NCBI GenBank assembly: GCA_003512875.1
Contig: DONZ01000026.1
Location: forward strand, 1 to 14,128
Source of the DNA: Desulfovibrio sp.
GTDB lineage: Bacteria; Desulfobacterota; Desulfovibrionia; Desulfovibrionales; Desulfovibrionaceae
Direction of reading: 5' to 3'
DNA length: 14,128 bases
The notes under the pieces are model-generated. The model was not told the origin of the DNA. It worked only from the letters and a program-made list of their open reading frames with translations, and made no database searches. The position numbers and the translations under genes are program-made. The stretch's first letter is position 1. Every line of letters begins with the position of its first letter. Positions 1 through 7,254 of this stretch are shown one piece after another.

Positions 1-113
1 ACGTCTGCGGCAGTGAAACCGTCAAAATCGACGCCCGCCGTTTCCCCAAGCACGCGCTCAAGCATGCTGTGGTCCTCAAGCTTTTCCATATTGGGCAAAT
101 ATTTAAAACTCAT
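1..113 (-). CDS. thiH: ThiH, 2-iminoacetate synthase, N-terminal fragment
   Basis: This is the first 37 codons of a minus-strand gene that continues beyond the left edge. It begins with ATG at 113 and reads MSFKYLPNMEKLEDHSM and onward. An SD-like GGGGCTG lies just upstream, overlapping the thiG stop region, and the gap to thiG is only 9 bases. Nothing catalytic is visible: the radical-SAM CxxxCxxC cluster motif of ThiH lies further downstream in the family. The call therefore rests on position immediately after thiG in a thiSFG operon, and on the general look of the N-terminus. ThiH cleaves tyrosine to give dehydroglycine for ThiG in anaerobes and enterobacteria. Another thi gene, such as thiE, cannot be fully excluded. 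Confidence 0.65.
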   Translation of the reverse strand, partial: MSFKYLPNMEKLEDHSMLERVLGETAGVDFDGFTAAD

Positions 114-122
114 TTTCAGCCC

Positions 123-887
123 CTATTCATCCAAAAATCCTGTCAAAGGCGAGGAGGCATCCGCTTTGTCCCTTATTCTGCCAAGCCCTGCCAAAAACGC
201 CGTTCTGCCCGCCTCGATACCCTGCCTGAACGCGCGTGCCATAGCCGGAACATCGCCGGCCGTCGCAATAGCCGTATTCGCCATAATGGCGGTCACGCCC
301 ATTTCCATTGCTTCGCAGGCTTGGGATGGTCTGCCGATACCAGCGTCGACAATAACGGGCAAATCGATTTCATCAACCAAAATCTGAATAAATTCCTTTG
401 TCACCAAGCCCTTATTCGTACCAATGGGGGCGCCCAAAGGCATGATTGCGGCGGCGCCGGCATTTGCCATGTCACGGGCGGCATTTAAATCCGGATACAT
501 ATACGGCAAGACCACGAAATTCTCTTTTGCCATGAGTTCTGTCGCTTTTGCCGTTTGATAGTTATCCGGCAACAAATATTTGCTTTCATGGATGACTTCG
601 ACCTTGATAAAATCGCCGCAGCCGCATTCGCGCGCCAAACGGGCTATGCGAAGAGCCTCTTCCGCATTTCTCGCCCCTGACGTATTAGGCAGAATGGTCA
701 CACCTTTCGGAATATAATCCAAAATATTCGCTATGCCGCCGATATTGGCGCGGCGCAAAGCCAAGGTGATGATTTGCGCACCGGCTTCCTGCACCGCCGC
801 ATTGATGATGTCCAAAGAAAATTTCCCCGAACCTAAAATAAAACGTGAACTGAACGTATGATTGCCTAATTTGAACGTATCCTGCAT
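123..887 (-). CDS. thiG: ThiG, thiazole synthase
   Basis: ThiG condenses 1-deoxyxylulose-5-phosphate, dehydroglycine and the sulfur of ThiS thiocarboxylate into thiazole phosphate in the cytoplasm. The 254-residue product has the family's usual length and TIM-barrel pattern. It shows an N-terminal [10 protein letters not shown], the Schiff-base lysine as K95 in FIKVEVI, the LLPDN turn, the phosphate-binding [12 protein letters not shown] and [12 protein letters not shown], and a C-terminal [12 protein letters not shown] at 899 is in frame, but I chose ATG at 887. GAGG lies 6 bases before it, and the family starts near QDTFKLG. The gene follows thiF with an 8-base gap and precedes thiH, consistent with one transcript. 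Confidence 0.95.
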   Translation of the reverse strand: MQDTFKLGNHTFSSRFILGSGKFSLDIINAAVQEAGAQIITLALRRANIGGIANILDYIPKGVTILPNTSGARNAEEALRIARLARECGCGDFIKVEVIHESKYLLPDNYQTAKATELMAKENFVVLPYMYPDLNAARDMANAGAAAIMPLGAPIGTNKGLVTKEFIQILVDEIDLPVIVDAGIGRPSQACEAMEMGVTAIMANTAIATAGDVPAMARAFRQGIEAGRTAFLAGLGRIRDKADASSPLTGFLDE

Positions 888-890
888 TTT

Positions 891-897
891 CCACCTC
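891..897 (-). promoter_or_regulatory. Shine-Dalgarno that sets the thiG start
   Basis: GAGGTGG on the minus strand overlaps the thiF stop codon. It sits 6 bases (counted from GAGG) before ATG 887, favouring that start over the in-frame TTG at 899, which would lie on the SD itself. Confidence 0.7.
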
Positions 898-1522
898 AAA
901 GAGATTTTTCATTTAATATCAGCCGCATGATCTGCGTCGCCTGCATTGCCGCGCAAAGCGCCACACGGGGCGCAAAAAGGCAGGAATCCGCAACATCGCT
1001 GACACCGTCGCCGCAAACATAATAACGGTCCATGGCTTTTCGCACTTTCATCAAATTTGCGCTTTTCGTATCCGCCATGCCATTGCCGCCCACTATGTAC
1101 ACTGCCGGCAGCCGGCATAAGACATTCTCAACAAGCATGACCTTTTCTTCCGCCCTGTCAAAAGCTTCACAAACAATGGAACACTGCCCGAACAAATCTT
1201 TTATATTTTCCGGAACAACTTTTTCCTGACGGCAGCGATATGCCGCAAAAGGATTGAAGCGCATAAGCTGTTCATGCAAAGCCTGTGTCTTGGGTTTGCC
1301 GATATCCGCCAAATCATAATGCTGACGGTGGATATTGGTTTCGTCAACGCAATCGAAATCAACAAGCGTCAATGTTCCGACCCCCAAACGGGCAAGCATG
1401 ACCGCCACATGCGAACCGAGCCCCCCAAGCCCCGCAATTCCCACATGGGCGTTTGCGAACAACGCTTGTTTCTCCTTACCGTGCCTTTTTTCCTGCACGA
1501 AACAATACTGCTTCTTATCCAT
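896..1522 (-). CDS. thiF: ThiF-family ThiS adenylyltransferase (short, family 2 type)
   Basis: This E1-like enzyme would adenylate the C-terminal glycine of ThiS so that sulfur can be loaded on it. The 208-residue protein carries the nucleotide-binding GLGGLGS (31-37), the acidic LVDFD (53-57), NIHRQ with the ATP-contacting Arg66, and DIGKPK with Lys77. It is shorter than E. coli ThiF or MoeB. It also lacks their paired CxxC zinc motifs, with only single cysteines near the C-terminus (C170, C181, C190). This fits the short ThiF group seen in clostridia, Campylobacter and Desulfovibrio. It starts at ATG 1522 behind a modest GGAAAG, 37 bases after thiS, and is followed by thiG. Confidence 0.88.
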   Translation of the reverse strand: MDKKQYCFVQEKRHGKEKQALFANAHVGIAGLGGLGSHVAVMLARLGVGTLTLVDFDCVDETNIHRQHYDLADIGKPKTQALHEQLMRFNPFAAYRCRQEKVVPENIKDLFGQCSIVCEAFDRAEEKVMLVENVLCRLPAVYIVGGNGMADTKSANLMKVRKAMDRYYVCGDGVSDVADSCLFAPRVALCAAMQATQIMRLILNEKSL

Positions 1523-1559
1523 AAATCTTTCCGCAAAACCTTTCCGAATACGCTTCGGC

Positions 1560-1754
1560 TTAGCCTCCGCCCACGAACGCCACTATCTCAAGGCAATCCT
1601 CATCACCGAGCATGGTTCGGGCAAAATCAGCCCTCGGAACGATATGACCGTTTCTTTCAACGGCGACATGCGCGGTGACATACTTTTCTCGTTCCAAATA
1701 CTCTTGCAGGGAAAGAGGCTTTGCCAACCGAACGAATTTGCCATTAACCTTCAT
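1560..1754 (-). CDS. thiS: ThiS, thiamine sulfur carrier protein
   Basis: This is a 64-residue ubiquitin-fold sulfur carrier. It begins MKVNGK and has the SLQEYL helix start. It ends in FVGGG, so the C-terminal Gly-Gly that ThiF adenylates and that becomes a thiocarboxylate is present. The frame is open upstream to 1832, but that extension is rich in Phe, Leu and Tyr and covers the promoter region. ATG 1754 has AAGG 6 bases ahead and gives the normal family length. It is the first gene of the thiS-thiF-thiG-thiH cluster. The product feeds sulfur to ThiG, its downstream neighbour. Confidence 0.92.
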   Translation of the reverse strand: MKVNGKFVRLAKPLSLQEYLEREKYVTAHVAVERNGHIVPRADFARTMLGDEDCLEIVAFVGGG

Positions 1755-1800
1755 AAAAAACCTTGAATAAAATAAAGTTGGGTAAAATAACTGTTGATCT

Positions 1801-1829
1801 CTTATGAATATTTTTTTTAATTTTGTCAA
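1801..1829 (-). promoter_or_regulatory. Sigma-70 type promoter for the thi operon
   Basis: On the minus strand a perfect TTGACA (1829-1824) is followed after 17 bases by CATAAG (1806-1801), four of six matches to TATAAT. Transcription would begin near 1794, leaving a leader of about 40 bases before thiS. Confidence 0.55.
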
Positions 1830-2042
1830 CACAGGTATAATGATTATATGAATGTATTTTTTATAAAATATGAATACTATGAATATAGTATAAAATAAAT
1901 ATATATTTTTTTATGCTGTTATTTATTTATAATTGATTTATTATATGATATTTTCATATAAATATTTTTTTTATAATAAATTTTTATTTACTATTTTACA
2001 ATATAAAACATATTTTATTTCAAATTTTCATTTTAAAACAAT

Positions 2043-2076
2043 AAAAAAAGCAAGCACTGTTTTTTTATGCCTGCTT
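2043..2076 (-). terminator. Intrinsic terminator after the glycosyltransferase
   Basis: Read on the minus strand, AAGCAGGCA (2076-2068) pairs with TGCTTGCTT (2056-2048). The stem has 9 pairs including one G-U, an 11-base loop, and a run of seven T at 2049-2043. It lies about 90 bases past the stop codon at 2168. Confidence 0.75.
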
Positions 2077-2167
2077 CTCTTTATCATTCTTTATAATCAC
2101 TTTTATTTTTAATTTTTAAAATGTTCTTTTAAGGTTTATAAAACTTTTTATACTCTCATAAAAGAAT

Positions 2168-3172
2168 TTAACCGTGAATTTTATCCATTTTTTTATTCAA
2201 TCCGTCCATTACTGCATTGACAATCAATCCCAATCTTCCCTTTTGCCCCTTAAAATTTCTTGAAACAAATAAAAGCGGAATATAAACCATTCCTAAAAAA
2301 TATGCCAAGATACTTTGCTTTCTCAGCAAATAAAAACGATTTCGCATATATAAATAATCAACGTCAGCCGTCAGTTCCGGTTCTTCCGTCAAATTCAAAA
2401 GAGGAGTCAATTGCTCCGCATTGGGCGCATGATGGTATACCCTCGCTCCCGGGGCCCAATTCAATGAAAAACCGGCTTTTTTCGCTCTTAATCCATATTC
2501 GACGTCTTCATAAAACATATAAAAACGTTCTTCATACAGCCCTATGGCATTGATCAGCTCCCTTGTTATCAAACACGACGCGCCATTGACATAATCCAAT
2601 TTCTGCATAACTTCCGCATGCTCGGAATGGGAATATTTATCATAACCGCAATCCAGATTTTTTGCCTTTCCCGCCCATTTCCGCCAATATCCGCCTCCGG
2701 CGCATTCTTGCAAATCGCTTTCTTTGTAAATAAGCGTTGTTCCGACCAAACCGATTTTATCGTTCTTTTCATTTTGCGCATGCTCAAGCAAAGCGGAAAG
2801 CGTGTAAGACTGCGGCTCCGTATCATGGTGCATAACCCAAAACGCCTGACATTCCATATCATAAAGCAAAAAACGCAGGGCTTCATTAAATCCGCCGCCG
2901 ACACCTTTGTTTTCTTCCAAACGCAGAAATACGAGCTTTGCTCTGGACGTATCCGTCGCATACACTTCAACGGGTTCATCAAGATTTTGTTCCTTTGCGA
3001 TTTGTATCCATTCATCCAAAATGACATCCGCATATTCGTTTCCGGAACCGTTGTCGCACAAAACAATGCGGTAAGGCAATTCAACCTGCTTATGCACGGC
3101 TTTTAAACAAGCGACCGTTTTTTCAATATCCTTATGGGTTAAAATAATGGCACCGATATTTTGTATATTCAT
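2168..3172 (-). CDS. Family 2 glycosyltransferase (rhamnosyltransferase-like)
   Basis: This is a 334-residue GT-A fold glycosyltransferase of the GT2 type, which transfers a sugar from a nucleotide-sugar to a polysaccharide or lipid acceptor on the inner face of the membrane. Visible motifs in order are GAIILTHKD (7-15), LCDNGSG (38-44), ENKGVGGGFNEAL (87-99), MHHDTEP (114-120) in place of the usual DxD region, NGASCLITRE (196-205), and the acceptor-site YEDVEYGLRAKKAG (221-234) with E222/D223. A hydrophobic stretch near 288-304 could attach it to the membrane. I chose ATG 3172 because GGAG lies 9 bases before it. The upstream GTG 3238 adds a hydrophobic tail with no family match. Donor and acceptor cannot be told, and no other polysaccharide genes are nearby. 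Confidence 0.85.
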   Translation of the reverse strand: MNIQNIGAIILTHKDIEKTVACLKAVHKQVELPYRIVLCDNGSGNEYADVILDEWIQIAKEQNLDEPVEVYATDTSRAKLVFLRLEENKGVGGGFNEALRFLLYDMECQAFWVMHHDTEPQSYTLSALLEHAQNEKNDKIGLVGTTLIYKESDLQECAGGGYWRKWAGKAKNLDCGYDKYSHSEHAEVMQKLDYVNGASCLITRELINAIGLYEERFYMFYEDVEYGLRAKKAGFSLNWAPGARVYHHAPNAEQLTPLLNLTEEPELTADVDYLYMRNRFYLLRKQSILAYFLGMVYIPLLFVSRNFKGQKGRLGLIVNAVMDGLNKKMDKIHG

Positions 3173-3181
3173 TGCTGTATT

Positions 3182-3185
3182 CTCC
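3182..3185 (-). promoter_or_regulatory. Shine-Dalgarno that sets the glycosyltransferase start
   Basis: GGAG on the minus strand sits 9 bases before ATG 3172. The longer GTG start at 3238 has no comparable site. Confidence 0.55.
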
Positions 3186-3300
3186 AATTTTTTAAAAATA
3201 TAAACAAGAACGGCAAAAAAATACAGCTTTTTAATCACCCATAAAAGACTAGCTTTTTAAATGAAAGTATGCTACTAACTTCCAAACTTATATTTTTTTA

Positions 3301-3329
3301 TTAACATTTTAAACAGGCTTTGCCATAAG
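3301..3329 (+). promoter_or_regulatory. Possible hflK operon promoter
   Basis: TTAACA (3301-3306), 17 bases, then CATAAG (3324-3329) gives five and four matches to the two hexamers. The predicted start would fall at about 3336, almost on the hflK ATG. Either the message is nearly leaderless, or the true promoter is another one in this A+T-rich gap, for example around TATATT at 3289. Confidence 0.3.
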
Positions 3330-3336
3330 TGAAACT

Positions 3337-4650
3337 ATGAATTGGGATTGGGATAAATTACAAGAAAAAAGAAAACAGCAAAATACTTGGGATTTTGGAA
3401 AAAAAATAAACAATACTCCGGAACCTGAAGAAGATTTCGGTTTTGATGCTGAAACGGAAAAGAAAAATTTTGAAGAATTTTTCAAAAAAAATAAGCCGAA
3501 TAACAACGACAATGGAAATAACGGCGATAACGGCAACAACAACGGCAATAATCACAGCCGCAAACAGCCGAACGAGTTTTTAAAAAAAGCCCAGCTGCCC
3601 GGAATAAAATGGGTTTTCATTCTGTTTGTCCTTGTTTGGCTCGCTTCCGGCATTTTTATCGTGAAACCTGATGAAGCAGGTGTTATTTTGCGTTTCGGCG
3701 CCTATACGAGAACGGAATCCGCAGGACTTCATTACCACCTGCCCTATCCTATCGAAACCGTTATCCTTCCGAATGTTTCCCGTGTCCGCCAAGCGGAAGT
3801 AGGCTTCCGTTCCGCTCAAAACGCGGATATTTTCCAACAGGGAAGAACGCAGGCAATCGATGATGAAGGCTCAATGCTCACAGGTGACGAAAACATCGTG
3901 AACATTCAATTCAATATCCAATACAATATCAAACCTGACGGAGCGTTTGATTATCTCTTCAATGTCACCCAACCTGACGCTGTTGTAAAAAAAGCGGCTG
4001 AAGCCGCCATGCGCGAAGTTATCGGGCGGACGACCCTGGACTCAGCACTTACCGGCGGACGTGTTGAAATTCAAAACAATGTCACGGAACTTTTGCAAAG
4101 TATCTTAGACCGTTATCAAGTAGGCGTACAGGTTGTCGCCGTTCAGATGCAGGACGTGCAGCCTCCGAAAGACGTGCAGGAAGCATTTAAAGATGTCGCA
4201 AGCGCAAGGGAAGACAAACAGCGCCTCATCAATATCGCAGAAGCTTACAGGCAGGATATTTTGCCGAAAGCACAAGGTACGGCGGCTGAAATTGTCAATA
4301 AGGCGGAAGCTTACAAGCAAACCCGCATCGCCCATGCGGAGGGGGAAACAGCACGTTTTCTTGCCGTTCTTGCCGAATATGAAAAAGCGCAGGACATCAC
4401 GAAAAAACGTTTGCTCTATGAAAGTTTGGAAAAAATGCTCAGCAATCCGGAAATGGAAAAAATGGTTTTGCCCAATGAAGGAACAAACCAAATCATGCCT
4501 CTCATTCCTATGGGAAACGGCGCTCCTTCCAGCTTGGAAAAAGCTTTGCCAAATTCCCTTGAAGAAGACCTCCTTTCCGGCAACATTTCCCAAAATTCCT
4601 CGCAGCAAACTGCAAATTCCGCCCGCCCTAACGCAAGAGGTACACGTTAA
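3337..4650 (+). CDS. hflK: HflK, SPFH-domain subunit of the FtsH-regulating HflKC complex
   Basis: HflK with HflC forms a large cage-like membrane complex around the FtsH protease and limits its degradation of membrane proteins. The 437-residue protein starts MNWDWDKLQEKR. It has a polar N-terminal region with an Asn/Gly/Asp tract at residues 55-72 (3499-3552) and one transmembrane segment at about 91-109. The SPFH/band 7 domain follows from VKPDEAGVILRFG (109-121), then an Ala/Glu/Lys/Gln-rich coiled coil of the flotillin type, and a polar tail. The low-complexity N-terminus resembles that of E. coli HflK in character. No strong SD is seen; AAGTGA precedes the ATG. The stop codon overlaps the hflC start as TAATG. 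Confidence 0.94.
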   Translation: MNWDWDKLQEKRKQQNTWDFGKKINNTPEPEEDFGFDAETEKKNFEEFFKKNKPNNNDNGNNGDNGNNNGNNHSRKQPNEFLKKAQLPGIKWVFILFVLVWLASGIFIVKPDEAGVILRFGAYTRTESAGLHYHLPYPIETVILPNVSRVRQAEVGFRSAQNADIFQQGRTQAIDDEGSMLTGDENIVNIQFNIQYNIKPDGAFDYLFNVTQPDAVVKKAAEAAMREVIGRTTLDSALTGGRVEIQNNVTELLQSILDRYQVGVQVVAVQMQDVQPPKDVQEAFKDVASAREDKQRLINIAEAYRQDILPKAQGTAAEIVNKAEAYKQTRIAHAEGETARFLAVLAEYEKAQDITKKRLLYESLEKMLSNPEMEKMVLPNEGTNQIMPLIPMGNGAPSSLEKALPNSLEEDLLSGNISQNSSQQTANSARPNARGTR

Positions 4651-5498
4651 TGAATAACAAACTCCCCAGTTTCATAATATTACTCGTTATTATTTTAGGT
4701 ATCGGCTCACAAACCCTTTTTATCGTGCACCAAACGGAGCAAGCCATAATTTTGCAGCTCGGCGAACCGAAAGACCGTATTTATAAAGCCGGTTTGCACT
4801 TTAAAGTACCTTTTATCGACAGCGTGGTGCGCTTTGACGCACGTATTTTGGACTACGACGCAAGACCTGCCGAAGCGCTGACCAGCGATTTGAAAACCAT
4901 TGTGCTTGATAACTACGCCCGCTGGCATATCATCAATCCTTTACAGTTTTACCGTACCGTACGCACGATTCCAAACGCCCAGACACGCCTCGACGCTGTT
5001 GTTTATTCACAAATGCGCGCCCATGTCGGACGCTGCACGCTCACGGAAGTTGTTTCAAGCGAACGGACCAATATTATGGATTCCGTTACAAAGCAGGCAT
5101 CCAAGCAAATGAGGGAATTTGGCATTGAAGTTGTTGATGCGCGGATTAAACGCACGGACTTGCCCCCTGAAAACCAAAGGGCTATCTACGACAGGATGAG
5201 AGCGGAACGTGAACGCCAAGCCCGCCAATACCGTTCCGAAGGAACGGAAGAAGCGACGAAAGTCCGCTCAAAAGCGGATAAGGAACGTGCGCTTATTTTG
5301 GCTGAAGCAAAGAAAAAAGCGCAAATCATCCAAGGTGAAGGCGATGCCGAAGCCGCAAAAATTTTTGCAAACGCCTATACAAAATCCCCGGACTTTTTTG
5401 AATTTCAGCGCAGTCTTGAAGCTATGAAGCTTTCCTTTGAAAACAATACCAAAATGATTGTTACGACAGACAATCCGCTTTTCAAGCATATCAAGTAA
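4650..5498 (+). CDS. hflC: HflC, SPFH-domain partner of HflK
   Basis: This is the 282-residue partner of HflK. It has an N-terminal signal anchor (about residues 6-25) and then VHQTEQAIILQLGEP, the usual start of the SPFH domain. GLHFKVPFIDSV and the helix RMRAERERQARQYRSEGTEEA, characteristic of HflC, follow. The C-terminal part from KADKERALILAEAKKKAQIIQGEGDAEAAKI is a long charged coiled coil, and FQRSLEAMK is the typical end region. Its ATG shares the A of the hflK stop codon, so the two are probably translationally coupled and made in equal amounts, as the complex needs. Confidence 0.95.
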   Translation: MNNKLPSFIILLVIILGIGSQTLFIVHQTEQAIILQLGEPKDRIYKAGLHFKVPFIDSVVRFDARILDYDARPAEALTSDLKTIVLDNYARWHIINPLQFYRTVRTIPNAQTRLDAVVYSQMRAHVGRCTLTEVVSSERTNIMDSVTKQASKQMREFGIEVVDARIKRTDLPPENQRAIYDRMRAERERQARQYRSEGTEEATKVRSKADKERALILAEAKKKAQIIQGEGDAEAAKIFANAYTKSPDFFEFQRSLEAMKLSFENNTKMIVTTDNPLFKHIK

Positions 5499-5513
5499 AA
5501 CTATGGAGAACCT

Positions 5514-6188
5514 ATGGGAACTTTTAATGAAATATATAAACGTATTTTATTCGTAGCCAACTGCCAGACGCAAATAGATTTGGCGGGCATTCTGGAAATC
5601 AGCCAATCAAGCATTTCCGATGCCAAAAGAAGGCAATCCGTCCCCTCCGACTGGCTTATAAAACTCTATGACAAGTTCGGCGTAAACCCTGACTGGCTGA
5701 GAGAAAAGAAAGAACCGATGTACTTACGCGGCATTGCCACCATTGACGAAGAAAATTCCCATTTTGTTCTGGAAGACGTTTCGCGCGGCTTCATGGCAAA
5801 AGTTTATGACACGTTTTGCGAAAAAACACCGGACGGCTATACTTTTAAAACCCTTGATGAAGTCGTTCTGCCGAAAAACCTGCAAAAATGCACGAGCCAC
5901 GTTTTCAATCATAACGGAAACGGCATGGACCCAAGCATCCCCCGCCTTGCGCTTGTCGGAATTTCCGCCAAAAAGAACGAAGAGACAATGCCCGTCATTT
6001 CCGGAGAACTTTATGCGCTCCACTTACCGCAGGAAGGCATAATTTTCAGAAGAATTTTCCAAAACATCGCCGACAACACCTACACCCTTTGCTTCGAACA
6101 TCCCGAACTTCCCAAAAACATCATCAGTTTTGAAAGCCTGCAGGAAAAGCTTCTGGGCAAAGTCACATGGGTGCTGCATAAATTTTAA
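5514..6188 (+). CDS. CI/LexA-fold transcriptional regulator lacking the S24 catalytic pair
   Basis: This 224-residue DNA-binding regulator has a CI-repressor-type helix-turn-helix at about 19-62 (TQIDLAGILEISQSSISDAK, then VPSDWLIKLYDKFGVNPDWL). After a linker comes an S24-like beta domain at about 128-222. In cleavable repressors this domain has a GDSM serine motif and a lysine in a VKRL-like strand. Here the aligned stretches read GNGMDPSIP (135-143), with Gly137 in place of serine, and IIFRRIF (176-182), with Arg179 in place of lysine. VISGELYAL (161-169) still matches the family well. I infer it dimerises but does not self-cleave. GGAGA precedes the ATG, and hflC ends 15 bases upstream. 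The regulon is unknown; self-regulation of this operon is plausible. Confidence 0.85.
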   Translation: MGTFNEIYKRILFVANCQTQIDLAGILEISQSSISDAKRRQSVPSDWLIKLYDKFGVNPDWLREKKEPMYLRGIATIDEENSHFVLEDVSRGFMAKVYDTFCEKTPDGYTFKTLDEVVLPKNLQKCTSHVFNHNGNGMDPSIPRLALVGISAKKNEETMPVISGELYALHLPQEGIIFRRIFQNIADNTYTLCFEHPELPKNIISFESLQEKLLGKVTWVLHKF

Positions 6189-6204
6189 TCCGGCAATTAA
6201 TCTT

Positions 6205-7254
6205 ATGAAACGCATATCTTGGATAATACCGTTTTGTTTTCTCATATTTTTTTCCTTTCTTTGCGCAGACGCAAAAGAAAACGGGCAAAACACCGCAGAA
6301 CCGCAAAAACAAAACACGGAGCATGACAAAACTTGGGACAACCTGCATGCCCGCCTTGTCCGTGACGGTTTTTCCGAAAAGGATTTGGAACAATATTTCT
6401 TGCAGCTTCAAAACGCTTTTTCCCAAAAACCTATGGGAAACAAAGTGAAAGAATTGTATCAAGCCAATTTTGCCCCCAAAAAAACAAGCAAAAAAAAGCC
6501 GGGTAAACAAAAGCCCAAAACAAATGCATTAGGCGTACCCTATCCGTGGTATGACGGATATGTGACAAAGGAAAACGCCCTTAAATGCAAAAATTTTCTT
6601 GATGAAAACGAAGAATATTTTATTTTGGCGGAAAAAAAATACGCTGTTCCGAAAGAAATCATTTCCGCTTTGATTTATGTTGAAACATGGCATGGAAAAT
6701 TTTTAGGAAAATTCACACCTCTTTCCATGCTTGCAAGCATGAGCATTTCAACGGAATTATCCATGCTTCCCAACTATACCAAAAATCTTTCGCTTACCGC
6801 CAAGCAAGAAAAATTCCTGCACGAAAAAATCAACGCAAGGGCAGACTGGGCGTATGAAGAACTCAAGGCGCTGCTGCGCTATTCAATTCAAAACGATATG
6901 GATATCAGCAAGATTCCGTCTTCCATTTACGGCGCTATCGGATATGGACAGTTCATGCCGAGCAATATCAAACGCTTCGGCGTTGATGCTGACAATGACG
7001 GTAAAATAAATCTTTTCGAACCTGCCGATGCGATTTTGAGTGTTGCGAATTTTTTACATAAGCAAGGTTGGAAACAAAAAAACATAGCCTTTAAGAACCA
7101 AGTAAAAATATTGAAACGCTATAATTATTCAACCGCCTATGCCCATACGATTTTGGCTTTGGCGAAACTCAGCAGGCAAACAGCCGCTCCGCAGGCAGAA
7201 ACTGTCAATATTGCCCAAAAAACACCCAAGGAGAAAAACAATGTCAGAAACTGA
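6205..7254 (+). CDS. MltB-family lytic murein transglycosylase, exported
   Basis: This enzyme would cleave the MurNAc-GlcNAc bond of peptidoglycan to 1,6-anhydro ends in the periplasm. The 349-residue protein starts with a signal peptide (MKRISWIIPF...) and a probable signal peptidase I site after ADA at about 23. There is no clear lipobox despite Cys20. A Lys-rich linker (92-104) leads to the MltB/Slt35-type domain. VETWHGKFLG carries the likely catalytic Glu160, followed by YGAIGYGQFMPSN (242-254) and an EF-hand-like DADNDGKINLFE (261-272) as in Slt35. The frame is open back to 6130, but ATG 6205 gives the signal peptide at the start. It lies 16 bases after the regulator gene and overlaps the next gene by 14 bases. 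Confidence 0.88.
   Translation: MKRISWIIPFCFLIFFSFLCADAKENGQNTAEPQKQNTEHDKTWDNLHARLVRDGFSEKDLEQYFLQLQNAFSQKPMGNKVKELYQANFAPKKTSKKKPGKQKPKTNALGVPYPWYDGYVTKENALKCKNFLDENEEYFILAEKKYAVPKEIISALIYVETWHGKFLGKFTPLSMLASMSISTELSMLPNYTKNLSLTAKQEKFLHEKINARADWAYEELKALLRYSIQNDMDISKIPSSIYGAIGYGQFMPSNIKRFGVDADNDGKINLFEPADAILSVANFLHKQGWKQKNIAFKNQVKILKRYNYSTAYAHTILALAKLSRQTAAPQAETVNIAQKTPKEKNNVRN
7228..7233 (+). promoter_or_regulatory. Shine-Dalgarno of the flavoredoxin gene, inside the transglycosylase gene
   Basis: AAGGAG lies 7 bases before ATG 7241 and within the last codons of the upstream gene. It fixes the start of a gene whose frame is open for another 102 bases upstream. Confidence 0.75.

Larger units (their letters stand above)
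1755..2167. other. Gene-free, extremely A+T-rich spacer
   Basis: No plausible gene lies in this 413-base gap between thiS and the glycosyltransferase. A hand count over 1861-2040 gives 16 G or C in 180 bases, about 9%. It holds the thi promoter at one end and the glycosyltransferase terminator near the other. Two short A+T inverted repeats (1874-1891 with 7-base arms, 1941-1961 with 8-base arms) may be chance in such DNA. No TPP riboswitch consensus (CTGAGA, ACCTGATC-like) was found on the minus strand. The A+T-rich DNA just upstream of the -35 could act as an UP element, which is an inference. Confidence 0.7.

Noticed and set aside
69..488. Plus-strand open frame across thiG
   Set aside because: It is antisense to a clearly conserved thiG, has no recognisable protein features and reflects codon bias of the real gene. 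Similar long antisense frames over hflK, hflC and MATE were dropped for the same reason.
1560..1571. Three glycines at the end of ThiS
   Set aside because: Many ThiS proteins end in VGGG or similar; only the last Gly-Gly matters and it is normal.
1874..1961. Two A/T inverted repeats (1874-1891 and 1941-1961) as operators or a terminator
   Set aside because: Short palindromes are expected by chance at about 9% G+C, and stems without G-C pairs make poor terminators.
2168..3172. Glycosyltransferase as part of a horizontally acquired polysaccharide island
   Set aside because: Only one such gene is present. Its flanks are housekeeping genes, and its base usage does not differ obviously from its neighbours.
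3173..3238. GTG-started N-terminal extension of the glycosyltransferase as a membrane anchor
   Set aside because: GT2 enzymes begin near the GAIILTHK strand, the GTG lacks an SD, and a GGAG stands before ATG 3172.
3499..3552. Asn/Gly/Asp low-complexity tract in HflK
   Set aside because: E. coli HflK has a similar Gly/Asn-rich N-terminus, so the tract is a family trait rather than a new repeat element.
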